Shown: positions 19,883 through 29,756, counted from the stretch's first letter. The stretch: 64,000 bases of DNA from Myxococcaceae bacterium (GCA_019686135.1 JADGHL010000001.1:62001-126000); one strand, 5' to 3'. Notes: generated from the sequence alone by a model not told the origin. A program made the numbers and translations.

Positions 19883-22363
19883 ATGGAGCTCAATCTCGAT
19901 CCCTTCGACGTCCTCGTCTTCGAGGTGGATCGGCACCCGCTGGCGCTCAGGAAGATCAGCGGTCCGTTGGTCGGCCACCTCGGGCTGAAGGCGTTGGGGG
20001 GCGAGTTTCTGTCCGAAGAGGTGCTCGCCGAGACGCTGAGCGCCGTCGCGGCCGACGGGCTGCCGCGATCGGTCCATCACCAGACGGTGGGGGCCGACGG
20101 AGCGCCGATCTGGCTCTTCACCCAGGTGGTCGCCCGCAACGACCAGGTCCTCGTGGGATTGAGCATCGCGGTCGAGCGGCCGGACCGGGGCCTTGCCGCT
20201 CGCGGCCTCAAGGTCGACCCCTGCTTCGCCGAGCGCGTCCTCGACGGGATCCCCGACGCGGTCGTGGCCCAGGACGTGGAGGGGAAGATCGTCTACGCCA
20301 GCGAGCCCGCGGCGCGGCTTCTGGGCTTCCGGAGCGCCCGCGAGCTCACCTCGAAGGACCTGGGCCGCCTGGCCGGCCGCTACGAGCTCTTCGACGAAGC
20401 GGGGCAGCCCATCGCGCCGGAGCAGACGCCTGCCCGCCAGGCGTTGCGCGGGCTCACCGTGCCGCCCATGCGGGTCCGCTGGCGGGTCCGCGACCGCCTC
20501 GGCGAGTTCCGGTGGGCGACGATCCGCGCCACGCCGGTGTTCGGCCACGACGGACGCGTGGCGGGCGTGGTGAGCATCTGGAAGGACATCACCGAACAGA
20601 AGCTGCGCGAGGAGTCTTTCGACTTCCAGCGCGTGCTGCTCGAAGCGCAGAGTGAGGCCTCTCCGGATGGCGTGTTGATCGTCGGGCAGGACGGCCAGGT
20701 GCTCTCGCACAACCGCCGCTTCCGGGAGATCTGGGGGCTGACCCGGGAGGAAGTGGACCACAGCCGCGATGAAACGCTCATCAACCGCGTGCTGTCGCAG
20801 CTCAAGGACCCGGAGGGCTTCGTGGCGCGGGTGCGCGCGCTCTATCAGGGAGCCGAGCCCGCGGCGACCGACGAGATCGGCTTCAAGGATGGGCGGATCA
20901 TCGAGCGGTACTCCACGCAGCTCGTCCCCGATCAAGGCAAGCAGCCCTACGGGCGGATCTGGTTCTTCCGCGACGTGACCCAGATGCGCCGCGCCGAGGA
21001 GCGCGAGCGCATCCTCGAGGTGGAGCGCGCCACCCGCGCCACCGCCGAACGCGCGCAGCGCAGCGCAGCCTTCCTCGCCGAGGCCAGCCGCCTTCTGGCC
21101 GGTTCGCTGGAGCTGTCGCCCCTGATGGCCGCGCTCGCGGAGGCGATGGCGGCACACTTCTACGCCTGGGTGGTGATCGACGTCGTGACCACCGACGACC
21201 GCGTCCGGCGCGCGGCCGCGGCGCCTGCCGGGGGCCCACCGGAGGTGGTGCGCGCGCTCGAACGCCAACCGCCCAAGTCCGGCGCGCAGCTTCTGGGCGG
21301 ACGCTTCGTTCAGAACGAGCCGGAGATCGTCCTGGGCGTCGCCGGCTTGCTGGACGATCCCGTTCGGCGCCTCCCGTGGCTGGTCGCCCCTTCGGGCGTG
21401 GACGATCCCGATCTGCGGCACCTTCACCTGTCCGGCTATCTCTCGCTGCCCATCCCCGTGCATGGGAAGGTCTGCGGGGCGCTCACCGTCGGCTTCGAGC
21501 GCCCGGGCGCGCTGGAGGGGAGCCATCTGCGCGAGCTCGGCCAGAGCATCGCCGAGCGCCTCGGGATGGCGGTGGAGAACTCGCAGCTCTACGACCGGGT
21601 CCGCGAGGCGCTGCGCGTGCGCGACGAGTTTCTCACCATCGCCTCCCACGAGCTGCGCACGCCCGTGGCCACGCTCCAGCTCCTGGCGCAGGGGCTGTTG
21701 CGCGCCGCCGAGCGCCCGGGCGGAGAGGGCCTGGAGCGGCTGTTGCCCAGGCTCAAGAGCATCGAACGGCAGTGCCGCCGGCTGGGCGTGCTGGTCGGGC
21801 GGCTTCTCGACGTCTCACGGATGTCGGGCGGGCCGCTGCAGCTCCAGCGGGAACCGATGGATCTGGCCGACGTCACCCGCGAGGTGACCGACGCCTTTCA
21901 CGACGAGCTCGCCGCTGCCGGCTGCGTGGTGACGCTGCAGGCCGATCGCGCGGTGGAGGGACGGTGGGATCGCGCCCGGGTGGAGGAGGTGCTCTCGGCC
22001 ATCCTCTCCAACGCGGCGCTCTATGGGCGGGGCAAGCCGGTGGAGATCCGCGTGGGCCAGCGAGGGACGCGCGCTTTCGTGGAGGTGGCCGATCACGGCA
22101 TCGGCGTACCGCCCGACGCGGTGGAGCGCATCTTCCACCGCTTCGAGCGCGCCGCGGATCCGATCGCCTACACCGGGTTCGGGCTGGGCCTGTTCGTCGC
22201 CCGCAAGCTCACCGACGCGATGGGCGGGACGATCGACGTCGAGCCCACGGCCGGTGGCGGGAGCACCTTCCGGATCGAGCTGCCGACCGACGCGGCGGAG
22301 GAAACGCGCGCCGCGCCGGTGTCGCAGGCGGCCACGGGATCCGATCAGCCGACCCCTCCCTGA
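19883..22363 (+). CDS. PAS-PAS-GAF sensor histidine kinase
   Basis: An 826-residue soluble kinase. A weakly conserved N-terminal PAS-like region (about 1-105) is followed by a clear PAS domain (about 112-245, ending in the PAC motif SIWKDITEQK) and another PAS (about 255-370, ending FFRDVTQMRR). A coiled linker, a GAF domain (about 405-565), a HisKA with H589 in SHELRTPV, and an HATPase (about 690-805) with LSNAALYG, DHGIGVP and GFGLGLFV follow. No transmembrane segment or receiver is present, so a separate response regulator must be its partner. The start is supported by GGGGAGGAGGT. It is convergent with the next gene, 3 bp apart. Confidence 0.93.
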   Translation: MELNLDPFDVLVFEVDRHPLALRKISGPLVGHLGLKALGGEFLSEEVLAETLSAVAADGLPRSVHHQTVGADGAPIWLFTQVVARNDQVLVGLSIAVERPDRGLAARGLKVDPCFAERVLDGIPDAVVAQDVEGKIVYASEPAARLLGFRSARELTSKDLGRLAGRYELFDEAGQPIAPEQTPARQALRGLTVPPMRVRWRVRDRLGEFRWATIRATPVFGHDGRVAGVVSIWKDITEQKLREESFDFQRVLLEAQSEASPDGVLIVGQDGQVLSHNRRFREIWGLTREEVDHSRDETLINRVLSQLKDPEGFVARVRALYQGAEPAATDEIGFKDGRIIERYSTQLVPDQGKQPYGRIWFFRDVTQMRRAEERERILEVERATRATAERAQRSAAFLAEASRLLAGSLELSPLMAALAEAMAAHFYAWVVIDVVTTDDRVRRAAAAPAGGPPEVVRALERQPPKSGAQLLGGRFVQNEPEIVLGVAGLLDDPVRRLPWLVAPSGVDDPDLRHLHLSGYLSLPIPVHGKVCGALTVGFERPGALEGSHLRELGQSIAERLGMAVENSQLYDRVREALRVRDEFLTIASHELRTPVATLQLLAQGLLRAAERPGGEGLERLLPRLKSIERQCRRLGVLVGRLLDVSRMSGGPLQLQREPMDLADVTREVTDAFHDELAAAGCVVTLQADRAVEGRWDRARVEEVLSAILSNAALYGRGKPVEIRVGQRGTRAFVEVADHGIGVPPDAVERIFHRFERAADPIAYTGFGLGLFVARKLTDAMGGTIDVEPTAGGGSTFRIELPTDAAEETRAAPVSQAATGSDQPTPP

Positions 22364-22366
22364 ACC

Positions 22367-23995
22367 TCACTTTGCGCCGTTCATCGCCTCGGCGCGTGGC
22401 ACGCCTTCGGACATCGCCGGCGGCGCCAGCTCCATCAGCGCCGCCACGGTGGGGGCGATGTCGGTGGCATGGATCTCCTGCTGGTACAGCCCCGGCCGGA
22501 CGTTGCGGCCATAGAGCACCAGCGGGACGAGGGCGTCGTACGCGTACGGCGTGCCGTGGGAGGTCCCGGTTGGGTGGTCGGAGACGACGTGGTACTCGCG
22601 GGCGATCATCAGCACGTCCCCCGAGCGTCTGGGGAAGTACCCGCGCTGCAGCGCCGGGAGATACCCGCGCAATCCGTCCGCCTGGTAAAGGTCGTCCCGC
22701 GCCACGGCAAACGCGATGTCCGGCTGGGCCGCCAGCCACTGCGCCGCCGCCCGCCGCACCGCCGCGCCGTCCAGCTTCTTCTCGGCGATCGCCGGATCGT
22801 CGAGGTACACGTCCACCTCTTCGATCCCCACGCACAGCGCGCTGCCGAACCGCTTCTTCAGCTCCTCGTTGAGCCCAGCCTGCAGCCTGGCCGGGCTCAC
22901 CCGCGCCGCGGGGAGTCCCGCAGCGAGCCACTCCTCGGGCAGGGCCGCGCCGCCGTGATCCGCGGTGATCGCCACGAGCACGTTGCCTTTGCCGGCCGCC
23001 TTCTCCGCCGCGGCGATGAGCTCGCCCACGTTCCGGTCCAGCCGCGCCAGCGCATCCTGCACCTCCCACGAGTAGGGGCCGTAGAGGTGGTAGATGCGGT
23101 CGATCGGGCTGAAGCTCACCGCGAGCAGATCGGGAACGTCGTCCTTGCCCAGACCTTCGCCGTCGATCGCCGCCTTCGCCATTTGCACCAACAGGTCGTC
23201 CATCAGTGGCGTCGAGGCGAGCGCGGCGTAGAACTGCCGCCCCGGCGCGGAGAGCCCGCCGGTCACGGAGTGGGGGAACGTCCGCCCCAGAGCGTAGAGG
23301 TCCGTCTCCCAGGACCGGTCGTCCTCGCCGGCCAAGGCCTTCGTCGGCAACAGCGGCGTCCACTGCTTGGCGAACAGCGCGTCCGCTGGCCGCTTCTCGT
23401 TGAGGGCCTTCACCCAGGCGGGGAACTCCTTCGCGTACCAGGTGCCGGTGACGAACTGGCCGGTCTCTTCGTCGAACCACCACGCCGTCCCCAGTCGCCC
23501 GGCCAGGGCGATCGACGCGCGCGCCTTGCCGCTGATGGAGATCGCCTTGCCGTGCGCGTACGTGGACAGCCGCAGCCGGTCCGCGAGCGTCTCCGCCTCG
23601 AGGTTCGCCGGCGAGGAGTCGTTGAGCCCGGCCGGCGCGCCGAGCGGCGGATGATCGGGGTCGTAGAAGATCGCCTCCGCCTTGCCCGTGCCGCGGTTGA
23701 TGATGTGGTTGGAGACCACTCCGTGCCGCCACGGGCTGGCGCCGGTGGCCAGCGTGGCGTGGCCGGCCGCGGTCACCGTCTCCGCATAGGGGTAGCGGAC
23801 GTGCGGAAAGTACGCGCCCTGAGAGATCGCCTGCGCCAGCCCGCTCTTGAAGTTGGGGCGGGCGCGCTGGAACACGTCCGTGCCACCCGAGTCGATGGTG
23901 ATGACGAGCGTCAGCCGGGGCGCCTTCGCCCACGATGCGGCGGGCGCGGACGCCACGGCGAGCGCGGCACAGAGGGCCAGCAAGGAGCGCGACAT
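22367..23995 (-). CDS. exported alkaline-phosphatase-superfamily phosphodiesterase
   Basis: A 542-residue secreted protein: signal peptide (cleavage near SWA-KA), then a type I phosphodiesterase/nucleotide-pyrophosphatase or PafA-like fold. Visible motifs are VITIDSGGTDVF (first metal Asp), TVTAAGHATLATG containing the predicted Thr nucleophile, DLLAVSFSPIDRIYHLYGP (metal Asp and His) and ITADHGGAALPEEW (Asp-His metal ligands). It likely hydrolyses phosphate esters in the periplasm or outside the cell. ATG 23995 was chosen because the signal peptide follows immediately. It is transcribed divergently from the thioesterase gene about 98 bp away. Confidence 0.88.
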   Translation of the reverse strand: MSRSLLALCAALAVASAPAASWAKAPRLTLVITIDSGGTDVFQRARPNFKSGLAQAISQGAYFPHVRYPYAETVTAAGHATLATGASPWRHGVVSNHIINRGTGKAEAIFYDPDHPPLGAPAGLNDSSPANLEAETLADRLRLSTYAHGKAISISGKARASIALAGRLGTAWWFDEETGQFVTGTWYAKEFPAWVKALNEKRPADALFAKQWTPLLPTKALAGEDDRSWETDLYALGRTFPHSVTGGLSAPGRQFYAALASTPLMDDLLVQMAKAAIDGEGLGKDDVPDLLAVSFSPIDRIYHLYGPYSWEVQDALARLDRNVGELIAAAEKAAGKGNVLVAITADHGGAALPEEWLAAGLPAARVSPARLQAGLNEELKKRFGSALCVGIEEVDVYLDDPAIAEKKLDGAAVRRAAAQWLAAQPDIAFAVARDDLYQADGLRGYLPALQRGYFPRRSGDVLMIAREYHVVSDHPTGTSHGTPYAYDALVPLVLYGRNVRPGLYQQEIHATDIAPTVAALMELAPPAMSEGVPRAEAMNGAK

Positions 23996-24093
23996 GCGCG
24001 CATCTTCGGAGAGCGCGTGGCCAACGCAACACTTTCGACCGTCGCCCGGCGCTTGTGGCCCCCGCACCGAGCCTGTACGGTCCCGCGCTCCCG

Positions 24094-24519
24094 ATGGTCG
24101 AAGCCAGGCTGCGCGTCATCTACGGCGACACGGATCAGATGGGTGTCGTGTACTACGCCAACTACTTCCGGTACTTCGAGTTCGCCCGGAGCGAGTACTT
24201 CCGCGCGAAGGGTGGCAGCTACGCTACCCTAGAGAAGGAGGGGAGCTTTCTGCCGGTGGTGGAAGCGTCCTGCACGTACAAGGCGCCGGCGAAGTACGAC
24301 GACGTCCTGTTGATCCGCACCGAGGTCAGCGAGCTCAAGCGGGCCTCGCTCGCGTTCTCGTATGAGATCCGCCGCGAGGGCGACGGGCAGCTGTTGTGCA
24401 CCGGGCGGACCATCCACGCCTGCGTGGGGAAGGATGGACGGCCCATGCGGCTTCCGGAGGCGGTCACCCGCCTCTTCAACTCTGAGCCGGGGCAGAATCC
24501 TCGCAAGAAGGACACCTGA
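24094..24519 (+). CDS. YbgC-family acyl-CoA thioesterase (hotdog fold)
   Basis: A 141-residue cytoplasmic enzyme with the 4-hydroxybenzoyl-CoA thioesterase signature DTDQMGVVYYANYFRYFE near the N-terminus (catalytic Asp in D-Q-M-G-V-V-Y) and normal family length. It hydrolyses short acyl-CoA esters; in proteobacteria YbgC sits with the Tol-Pal genes, but no tol genes are present here. The start at 24094 gives the canonical N-terminus. It ends 1 bp before glpX, so the two form a transcription unit. The physiological substrate is not determinable from sequence. Confidence 0.9.
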   Translation: MVEARLRVIYGDTDQMGVVYYANYFRYFEFARSEYFRAKGGSYATLEKEGSFLPVVEASCTYKAPAKYDDVLLIRTEVSELKRASLAFSYEIRREGDGQLLCTGRTIHACVGKDGRPMRLPEAVTRLFNSEPGQNPRKKDT

Positions 24520-24520
24520 C

Positions 24521-25486
24521 ATGGATCGCAACCTGGCGCTGGAAGTGGTGCGCGTGACCGAACTGGCGGCGATCGCCGCGGCGCGGCTGATGGGCCGTGG
24601 CCAGAAGAACGAGGCCGACCAGGCCGCGGTGGACGCCATGCGCAAGGGGTTCGACGCGCTGAACGTGCAGGGCACCATCGTGATCGGCGAGGGCGAGCGC
24701 GACGAAGCGCCGATGCTCTACATCGGCGAGAAGATCGGCCGCTCCGCGGACGGAGATCCGAAGGTGGACATCGCGGTGGATCCGTTGGAGGGCACGAACC
24801 TGTGCGCCTACGGCCGGCCGGGATCCATTTCCGTCATCGCGATGGCCGAGCGCGGCAACCTGCTCAACGCTCCCGACACCTACATGGACAAGCTGGTGGT
24901 GGGGCCCAAGGGGAAGGGGGCGATCGATATCAGCCGCCCGCCGTCGTGGAACCTCCGCAGCATCGCCGACAAGATGAACCGCTACGTGGAGGACCTCACC
25001 GTCTGCGTGCTGGATCGTCCGCGGCACGAACAGCTGATCCGGGAGATCCGCGAGACCGGCGCGCGCGTCCGGTTGATTGAGGACGGCGACGTGGCCGGCG
25101 GCGTGGGCACCTGCTTCGAACAGTCCGGCATCGACGTGCTGATGGGGATCGGCGGCGCGCCCGAGGGGGTGATCACCGCCGCTGCGATCCGCGCGATGGG
25201 CGGCGACATGCAGGCCCGGCTCAAGCCGCGCAACGACCAGGAGATCGAACGGGCGAAGAAGATGGGGATCACCGACATCGACCGGATCTACACGGCCGAG
25301 GACCTCGCGCGCGGCGAGGTGATGTTCGCGGCCACCGGCGTGACCACCGGCGACTTCCTCAAGGGCGTCCGCTTCTTCGGCACGGGCGCGGAGACCTACT
25401 CGGTGGTGATGCGGTCCAAGACCGGCACCGTGCGCTACATCCAGGGCATCCACCGGCTGGACAAGAAGCTGCGCGCCTACTTCTAG
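24521..25486 (+). CDS. glpX: fructose-1,6-bisphosphatase class II
   Basis: A 321-residue cytoplasmic enzyme of gluconeogenesis that removes the 1-phosphate from fructose-1,6-bisphosphate. GlpX-family signatures are complete: IGEGERDEAPMLYIGE, the metal-binding DPLEGTN, the KLVVGPKGKG block, and IGGAPEGVITAAA. Length is normal. It is tightly linked behind the thioesterase gene and followed 41 bp later by a small helical protein on the same strand. In this lineage it is probably the main FBPase, as no class I enzyme is seen here. Confidence 0.96.
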   Translation: MDRNLALEVVRVTELAAIAAARLMGRGQKNEADQAAVDAMRKGFDALNVQGTIVIGEGERDEAPMLYIGEKIGRSADGDPKVDIAVDPLEGTNLCAYGRPGSISVIAMAERGNLLNAPDTYMDKLVVGPKGKGAIDISRPPSWNLRSIADKMNRYVEDLTVCVLDRPRHEQLIREIRETGARVRLIEDGDVAGGVGTCFEQSGIDVLMGIGGAPEGVITAAAIRAMGGDMQARLKPRNDQEIERAKKMGITDIDRIYTAEDLARGEVMFAATGVTTGDFLKGVRFFGTGAETYSVVMRSKTGTVRYIQGIHRLDKKLRAYF

Positions 25487-25527
25487 CGCCGCGGCCCGGA
25501 GGAACGCCTTTGGCACCGCGGAGGCGA

Positions 25528-25950
25528 ATGACGGATCCGGGCCCGGCCGGGCGCGTGCGGCACCTGATCGCGCTCGACGCCCAGAACGTGCTGCGGCGCC
25601 TGCGCGCGCGGGCGGAGGAGATGGTCTCGCTCTTCTCCCGCCTGCGCGACCGCACGCCGATGATCGAAACCGCGCGCACCTGGTTCCTCACCATCACCTT
25701 CAGCGAGCTTTCGCTGCTGGAGCCCGCGGAGCAGAAGGCGGTGAACGCGTTCTACGACGCGCTGGACGAGCTGCGCTGGTACCTGCAGTACACCGAGGAC
25801 ATGCCCGGGCAGGTGCAGACGCGCCTCAGCCAATTGCTGCGGGCGCTGGAGGAACAGCACCGGGCGCTCACCCTGGCGATCGGCCACCCGGACGCCGAGG
25901 GAGCTCGCGTCGTCGACGCCGAGGTGGTGCGCAAAAAGGCCGCCCGCTGA
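25528..25950 (+). CDS. small helical protein of unknown function
   Basis: A 140-residue soluble protein with no recognised domain. It is almost entirely predicted helix with regularly spaced Leu and Arg/Glu residues and a Trp/Tyr-containing middle (LRWYLQYTED). The start at 25528 was preferred over an upstream TTG because GGAGG lies three bases before it. It probably belongs to the thioesterase-glpX unit. I cannot assign a function. Confidence 0.65.
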   Translation: MTDPGPAGRVRHLIALDAQNVLRRLRARAEEMVSLFSRLRDRTPMIETARTWFLTITFSELSLLEPAEQKAVNAFYDALDELRWYLQYTEDMPGQVQTRLSQLLRALEEQHRALTLAIGHPDAEGARVVDAEVVRKKAAR

Positions 25951-26037
25951 CGCCCGCCTGCTCTGGCGATCCAACCGTTGACCCCGCGACAATGCGGAGG
26001 AGAGGAGCCTTGCACGCCGAGCGCGAGGTCACCCGAC

Positions 26038-26973
26038 ATGCACGAGTTTCCTTTTTCCGGTCCCTGGCGGCGGTCCCACCCCGGGTTTCTGTTCGCCGCG
26101 CTGGCCACGATTGCCCTTGGGAGCGGGTGCGCCACCCGGGGCGCCATCACCCGCGAGGATTCGATCGTCCGCGCCGTGCAGGCCGACAGCTCTGATTCCG
26201 GAGACTCGTCCGATTCCGGCAACTCGTCGCAGTCGGATTCGGGCAACTCGTCCGACTCCGGCAACTCATCGGACTCGGGCGACTCATCGGACTCGGGCGA
26301 CTCATCGGACTCGGGTGGGTCGTCGCAGTCCGAGTCGTCGGCGTCGTCGAACGAGGAGTCCACCGGGAACCTCGGGCCGTCCTCGGCGCAGTCGACCGGC
26401 GACACGTTCGAGTCCGACCTCCCCAGCTCGCACCAGAGCACCGACCCGTCCCGGCCCACCAGCGAGCAGTCCTCCGAGTCGTCGAAGAACTCCTCGGATT
26501 CGACCAACGAGTCGTCGAACGGGAGCTCGAACAACTCCCACGTCCAGTCGAACACCAACTTCGCGCCGGTGCTCTCCACGGTGGGGTTGACCACCACCGC
26601 TGGAGCCATTGGCCTCATCATCTGGCTGGGAACCCGCACGGCCACCCAGGCGGAGGCCCGGGCGGCCCAGGCGTTCCTGCGCGCCAACGAGTTCCAGCTC
26701 CAGGAGGACCTCGCGGTCGGCGCGGGGCGGAGCATCGAAGACCTCGCGGCGCTCGCCCGCATCCGCCGCGAACACCTGCCGCGCTTCGCCCGCATCCTGC
26801 ACGCGCACCGCGAGGAGCTGCTCGAGCTGTGCGACGCGCGCGCCCTCACCACCGAGCGCGCGGTGAAGGCGCTCCGCCGGATCGGTGAGCTGGCCGCTCT
26901 CGACCCGCTGCTCGCCGCAGACGGGCGCGCGGCCGTGGCGGCCATCGGCGGCGCCGGAGCACGCGCGGAGTGA
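26038..26973 (+). CDS. lipoprotein with Ser-Asp repeat domain
   Basis: A 311-residue protein with a signal peptide and lipobox-like ALGSGC (Cys about residue 31). Residues about 50-95 are hexapeptide repeats of the type D/N-S-S-D-S-G, encoded by near-identical 18-bp units, merging into a Ser/Asn/Glu-rich low-complexity stretch to residue about 175. A single hydrophobic segment (about 181-197) and a 110-residue helical, Arg/Ala/Glu-rich C-terminal domain follow. Ser-Asp repeats are known from surface adhesins as extended stalks, often binding calcium. Its TGA stop overlaps the ATG of the DUF4105 gene (TGATG), so the two are translationally coupled and probably act together at the cell surface. 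Confidence 0.72.
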   Translation: MHEFPFSGPWRRSHPGFLFAALATIALGSGCATRGAITREDSIVRAVQADSSDSGDSSDSGNSSQSDSGNSSDSGNSSDSGDSSDSGDSSDSGGSSQSESSASSNEESTGNLGPSSAQSTGDTFESDLPSSHQSTDPSRPTSEQSSESSKNSSDSTNESSNGSSNNSHVQSNTNFAPVLSTVGLTTTAGAIGLIIWLGTRTATQAEARAAQAFLRANEFQLQEDLAVGAGRSIEDLAALARIRREHLPRFARILHAHREELLELCDARALTTERAVKALRRIGELAALDPLLAADGRAAVAAIGGAGARAE

Positions 26974-29693
26974 TGCCGCTGGGGTGCGCGCTCGCCCTGG
27001 TGGTGAGCGCGGCTGTACCCGTGGACCGGGCCGCCCGCATCGAGCGGATGGAGGCCGCATTCCCCATCCGCTTCGTCGATCCTTCCGCGTGGACCGACGA
27101 GGACGTTGCGGCCATCGAAGAGGAGCTCCGGGCGCTCCCGCCGGGCCTGTTGCAGAAGCTCCCCGGCGGTGTGCTGCAGCTCGAACGGCACCCCGAACCC
27201 GCTCCCTTCGGCATGGGCGATGGCTCGAGCGCGCACCCGGAGTGGACGAACGGGCTCGGCCGGTTCCACCTCTACGCGCTGGGGAAGGCCGACCCGAACG
27301 AGCGCCGCGCCGAACGGGCCACCGCGCGCCTGAACGACGCACAGAAGGTGCGGTTGTGGCGCCGCCGGGCCATCGTCCACGCGGTGATCCGCCGCTGGGA
27401 CGCCCAGGAGCGCTGGAGCGAGCGCCGCGGGTTCCGCGCGATCGCCGGCTGGCTGCACGCCTTCGAGCGGCCGCTGACGTTCCGCGAGGCTTCGCTCATG
27501 GTCTACCCGGGCGCGTTCAGCCGTACGCGCGGTGGTGCGAGCGCCGCGCTGGACCTCGCCACCTTCGCGGAAGAGGCGCTGGTGCCGGCGGACGCGGTCC
27601 TGCCGGGCGCTCAACCGGTGGACGAGACGCCGCGCTGTCAGGAGTTCCTCCGCTGGCGCTTTCTCTTCGGCGCGCTCGCCGAGGCGGGGCTCCTCGGAAA
27701 GGACGCCGCCATCGCGGAGCGTGGGAGGTGCCCCGCCTTCGACCGGTGGGCCGACCCCGCCACGCTCGACCACGCGGAGGTGCTCTACGTCGCCGCGTCG
27801 GGCCGCGCGCCCGAGTCGCTGTTCGGCCACATCCTGTTGCGGCTGGTGCGAAAGCCGGGTCCCTGGGTGCAGGGGCCCAGCTTCGGCACCGCGGTGCAGC
27901 TCGCCGCGCTCACCGGCGCGGACAAGCCGGACCTGCGTTACCTCATCCGCGGACTCACCGGCGGCTACCGGATCGGCGTGATGACCGCGCCGATGGCGCA
28001 GATCTCCCGCGAGACGCTGGAGAGCGAACAGCGGTCGATCCGCCGCTTCCGTCTGGTGCTGGATGCGGAGGAACGCGTGCGCCTCCTGGAGCGCGTCTGG
28101 GAGCTCGAGCGCCGTGGCTACCTCGAGTACTGGTTCTTCACCGACAACTGCGCCACATCGCTCACGTTCCTGCTCGCGCCGATCCTGCGCGAGGGCCGCG
28201 AGGTGAAGATGCCGCCGCGGCTGTCGCCGGTCTCGCCGGCGGTGGTGCTCGACGCGCTGTCGGATGCGGGGTTGATCGTCCCCGAACCGGCGCAGCTGGA
28301 GTCGATCCGCGACCGCGCCGCCCGCGCCGAGGAGGAGCGCGACCGCGCGCTCTTTGTGCTCCTGTCCGTCGCCACGCCTGAGGAGGTCCTGGCGCTCCGG
28401 TGGATCCACGCCCGGCTCACCGATCCCGACGTGCGCTCGCGCGAGGCGGGCTGGCGCGCGCTCGAAGATCTGACGCTGACCTTCCACGGCGCGCGCGAGG
28501 CGCTCTACGCCTATTGGCAGGCCACCGTGCGGATCGAACGCTACGCCGTCGAACGCGCGGACGCCGCCCGGCGGGAGATCCTCCTCCGGTCCATCGACAG
28601 CCGCGCGGTGAAGCTCCGCGACGCGAACGCGCTGGTCGCCGCGCGGCAGGAGGAGTTCGCCCGCGAGTCCGAGCTCGATCGGCGGCTGGCGATCCTCGAC
28701 CGCGCGTCCGACGCGGAGGAGCTCCTGGTTCGCGCGCCGAAGCGCCCGCTCACTGCCTCGGAGCGCGCGGTGGTCGATGAGGCCGAGGCGCTCCAAGGCG
28801 CGTTCAGCCGGCTCACCCGCGCGCACGGCCGCATCGTCGACCGCGTCTTCTCCGACGTGGATGCGCTCGCCGCCCGCACCCGCGAGGCCGACCGCCTGCG
28901 CGAAAACGAGCAGCGGTGGGCCGAACGCGCCCTGGTCCACTCGGGCTATGCGCGGCTGGCTCTGGGTGGAGGAGTGTGGGAGGGCGCGCCGTCGCTCTGG
29001 GTGCAGACCGCGCTGATGGACGAGCGCCTCGGCGATCAACGCGTGCATGGCTTCCGTCCATCCAGCGCGCTGCAGGTGCTGGCGGGGACGGTCTCGCTCA
29101 GGCCGCGCGCCGGTCGGACGCTTGCGGTGCCAGAGCTCGGGTCGTCCCGGCTCACGCTGATCGGCTACAGCACGCTGCAGCGCGAGCTGTCGACCTTCCG
29201 GCGCACGCCTCTCGATGCAGTGGGCTGGGGCGCGCGGCTGGGCTGGGACGTGGATCCGGATCGCCCGCTGCGGAACCGCACTACGCTCGAGGCGCGGGTG
29301 AACTGCGTGCTGGACGCGTCGAGCGACTTCCGCCGCTTCACCACGGTGGGGCTGGGCGTGCACGGCGATGGGCTCTGGAGCGAGCCTTGGGCGCGCGACC
29401 TCGCCTTTGCCACCGGACCGGAGCTGACGCTGATGCAGCGGCTCGGGCTCTCCGACTCGGACTATGCCGAGGCGCTCACCCTCGACGTGGTCTACCGCCC
29501 GTCGCTCATCGGCACCGGCGGCGCCGCGGGCCTCCGCCACGAGGTCACCGGCACGCTGCGCGCGGACTTCAGCCTGCGCGTGGGGGCCCGGAGCGTGCTC
29601 ATCTCTCCTCTTTTCGGGCTGACCTGGCGCTCCGGGGATACGCGCCAGAAGGGGCCGTTGCCGACGCTGGGCCTGACGCTCGAGCCCCGCTGA
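26973..29693 (+). CDS. DUF4105-domain exported protein with barrel-like C-terminus
   Basis: A 906-residue protein. The N-terminal signal peptide is short (ALALVVSAAVPV). The middle region (about 270-420) matches DUF4105: an SLFGHILLRL motif, a TGGYRIGVMTAPM block, and YLEYWFFTDNCATSLTFLL with the conserved Asn-Cys. A long helical, Arg/Glu-rich stretch (about 430-640) precedes a C-terminal region with alternating beta strands (about 650-906) suggestive of a barrel. DUF4105 resembles papain-like or NlpC/P60-like enzymes, with Cys and His near these motifs as candidates, but no activity is proven. The overlap start TGATG couples it to the Ser-Asp lipoprotein. Confidence 0.82.
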   Translation: MPLGCALALVVSAAVPVDRAARIERMEAAFPIRFVDPSAWTDEDVAAIEEELRALPPGLLQKLPGGVLQLERHPEPAPFGMGDGSSAHPEWTNGLGRFHLYALGKADPNERRAERATARLNDAQKVRLWRRRAIVHAVIRRWDAQERWSERRGFRAIAGWLHAFERPLTFREASLMVYPGAFSRTRGGASAALDLATFAEEALVPADAVLPGAQPVDETPRCQEFLRWRFLFGALAEAGLLGKDAAIAERGRCPAFDRWADPATLDHAEVLYVAASGRAPESLFGHILLRLVRKPGPWVQGPSFGTAVQLAALTGADKPDLRYLIRGLTGGYRIGVMTAPMAQISRETLESEQRSIRRFRLVLDAEERVRLLERVWELERRGYLEYWFFTDNCATSLTFLLAPILREGREVKMPPRLSPVSPAVVLDALSDAGLIVPEPAQLESIRDRAARAEEERDRALFVLLSVATPEEVLALRWIHARLTDPDVRSREAGWRALEDLTLTFHGAREALYAYWQATVRIERYAVERADAARREILLRSIDSRAVKLRDANALVAARQEEFARESELDRRLAILDRASDAEELLVRAPKRPLTASERAVVDEAEALQGAFSRLTRAHGRIVDRVFSDVDALAARTREADRLRENEQRWAERALVHSGYARLALGGGVWEGAPSLWVQTALMDERLGDQRVHGFRPSSALQVLAGTVSLRPRAGRTLAVPELGSSRLTLIGYSTLQRELSTFRRTPLDAVGWGARLGWDVDPDRPLRNRTTLEARVNCVLDASSDFRRFTTVGLGVHGDGLWSEPWARDLAFATGPELTLMQRLGLSDSDYAEALTLDVVYRPSLIGTGGAAGLRHEVTGTLRADFSLRVGARSVLISPLFGLTWRSGDTRQKGPLPTLGLTLEPR

Positions 29694-29756
29694 GGAAAAA
29701 CTCCCAGCAGCGGGCGGAGGGCGCTAGCGTTCCGGGCCAACAGGAGGGCTGCCTTC

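Noticed and set aside
26190-26320. CRISPR-like short repeats
   Set aside because: The 18-bp units are contiguous, in frame and encode D/N-S-S-D-S-G. There are no spacers and no cas genes.
25752-29540. A 1262-residue minus-strand frame
   Set aside because: It is a shadow of the Ser-Asp lipoprotein and DUF4105 genes, whose translations have clear signal peptides and domain motifs.
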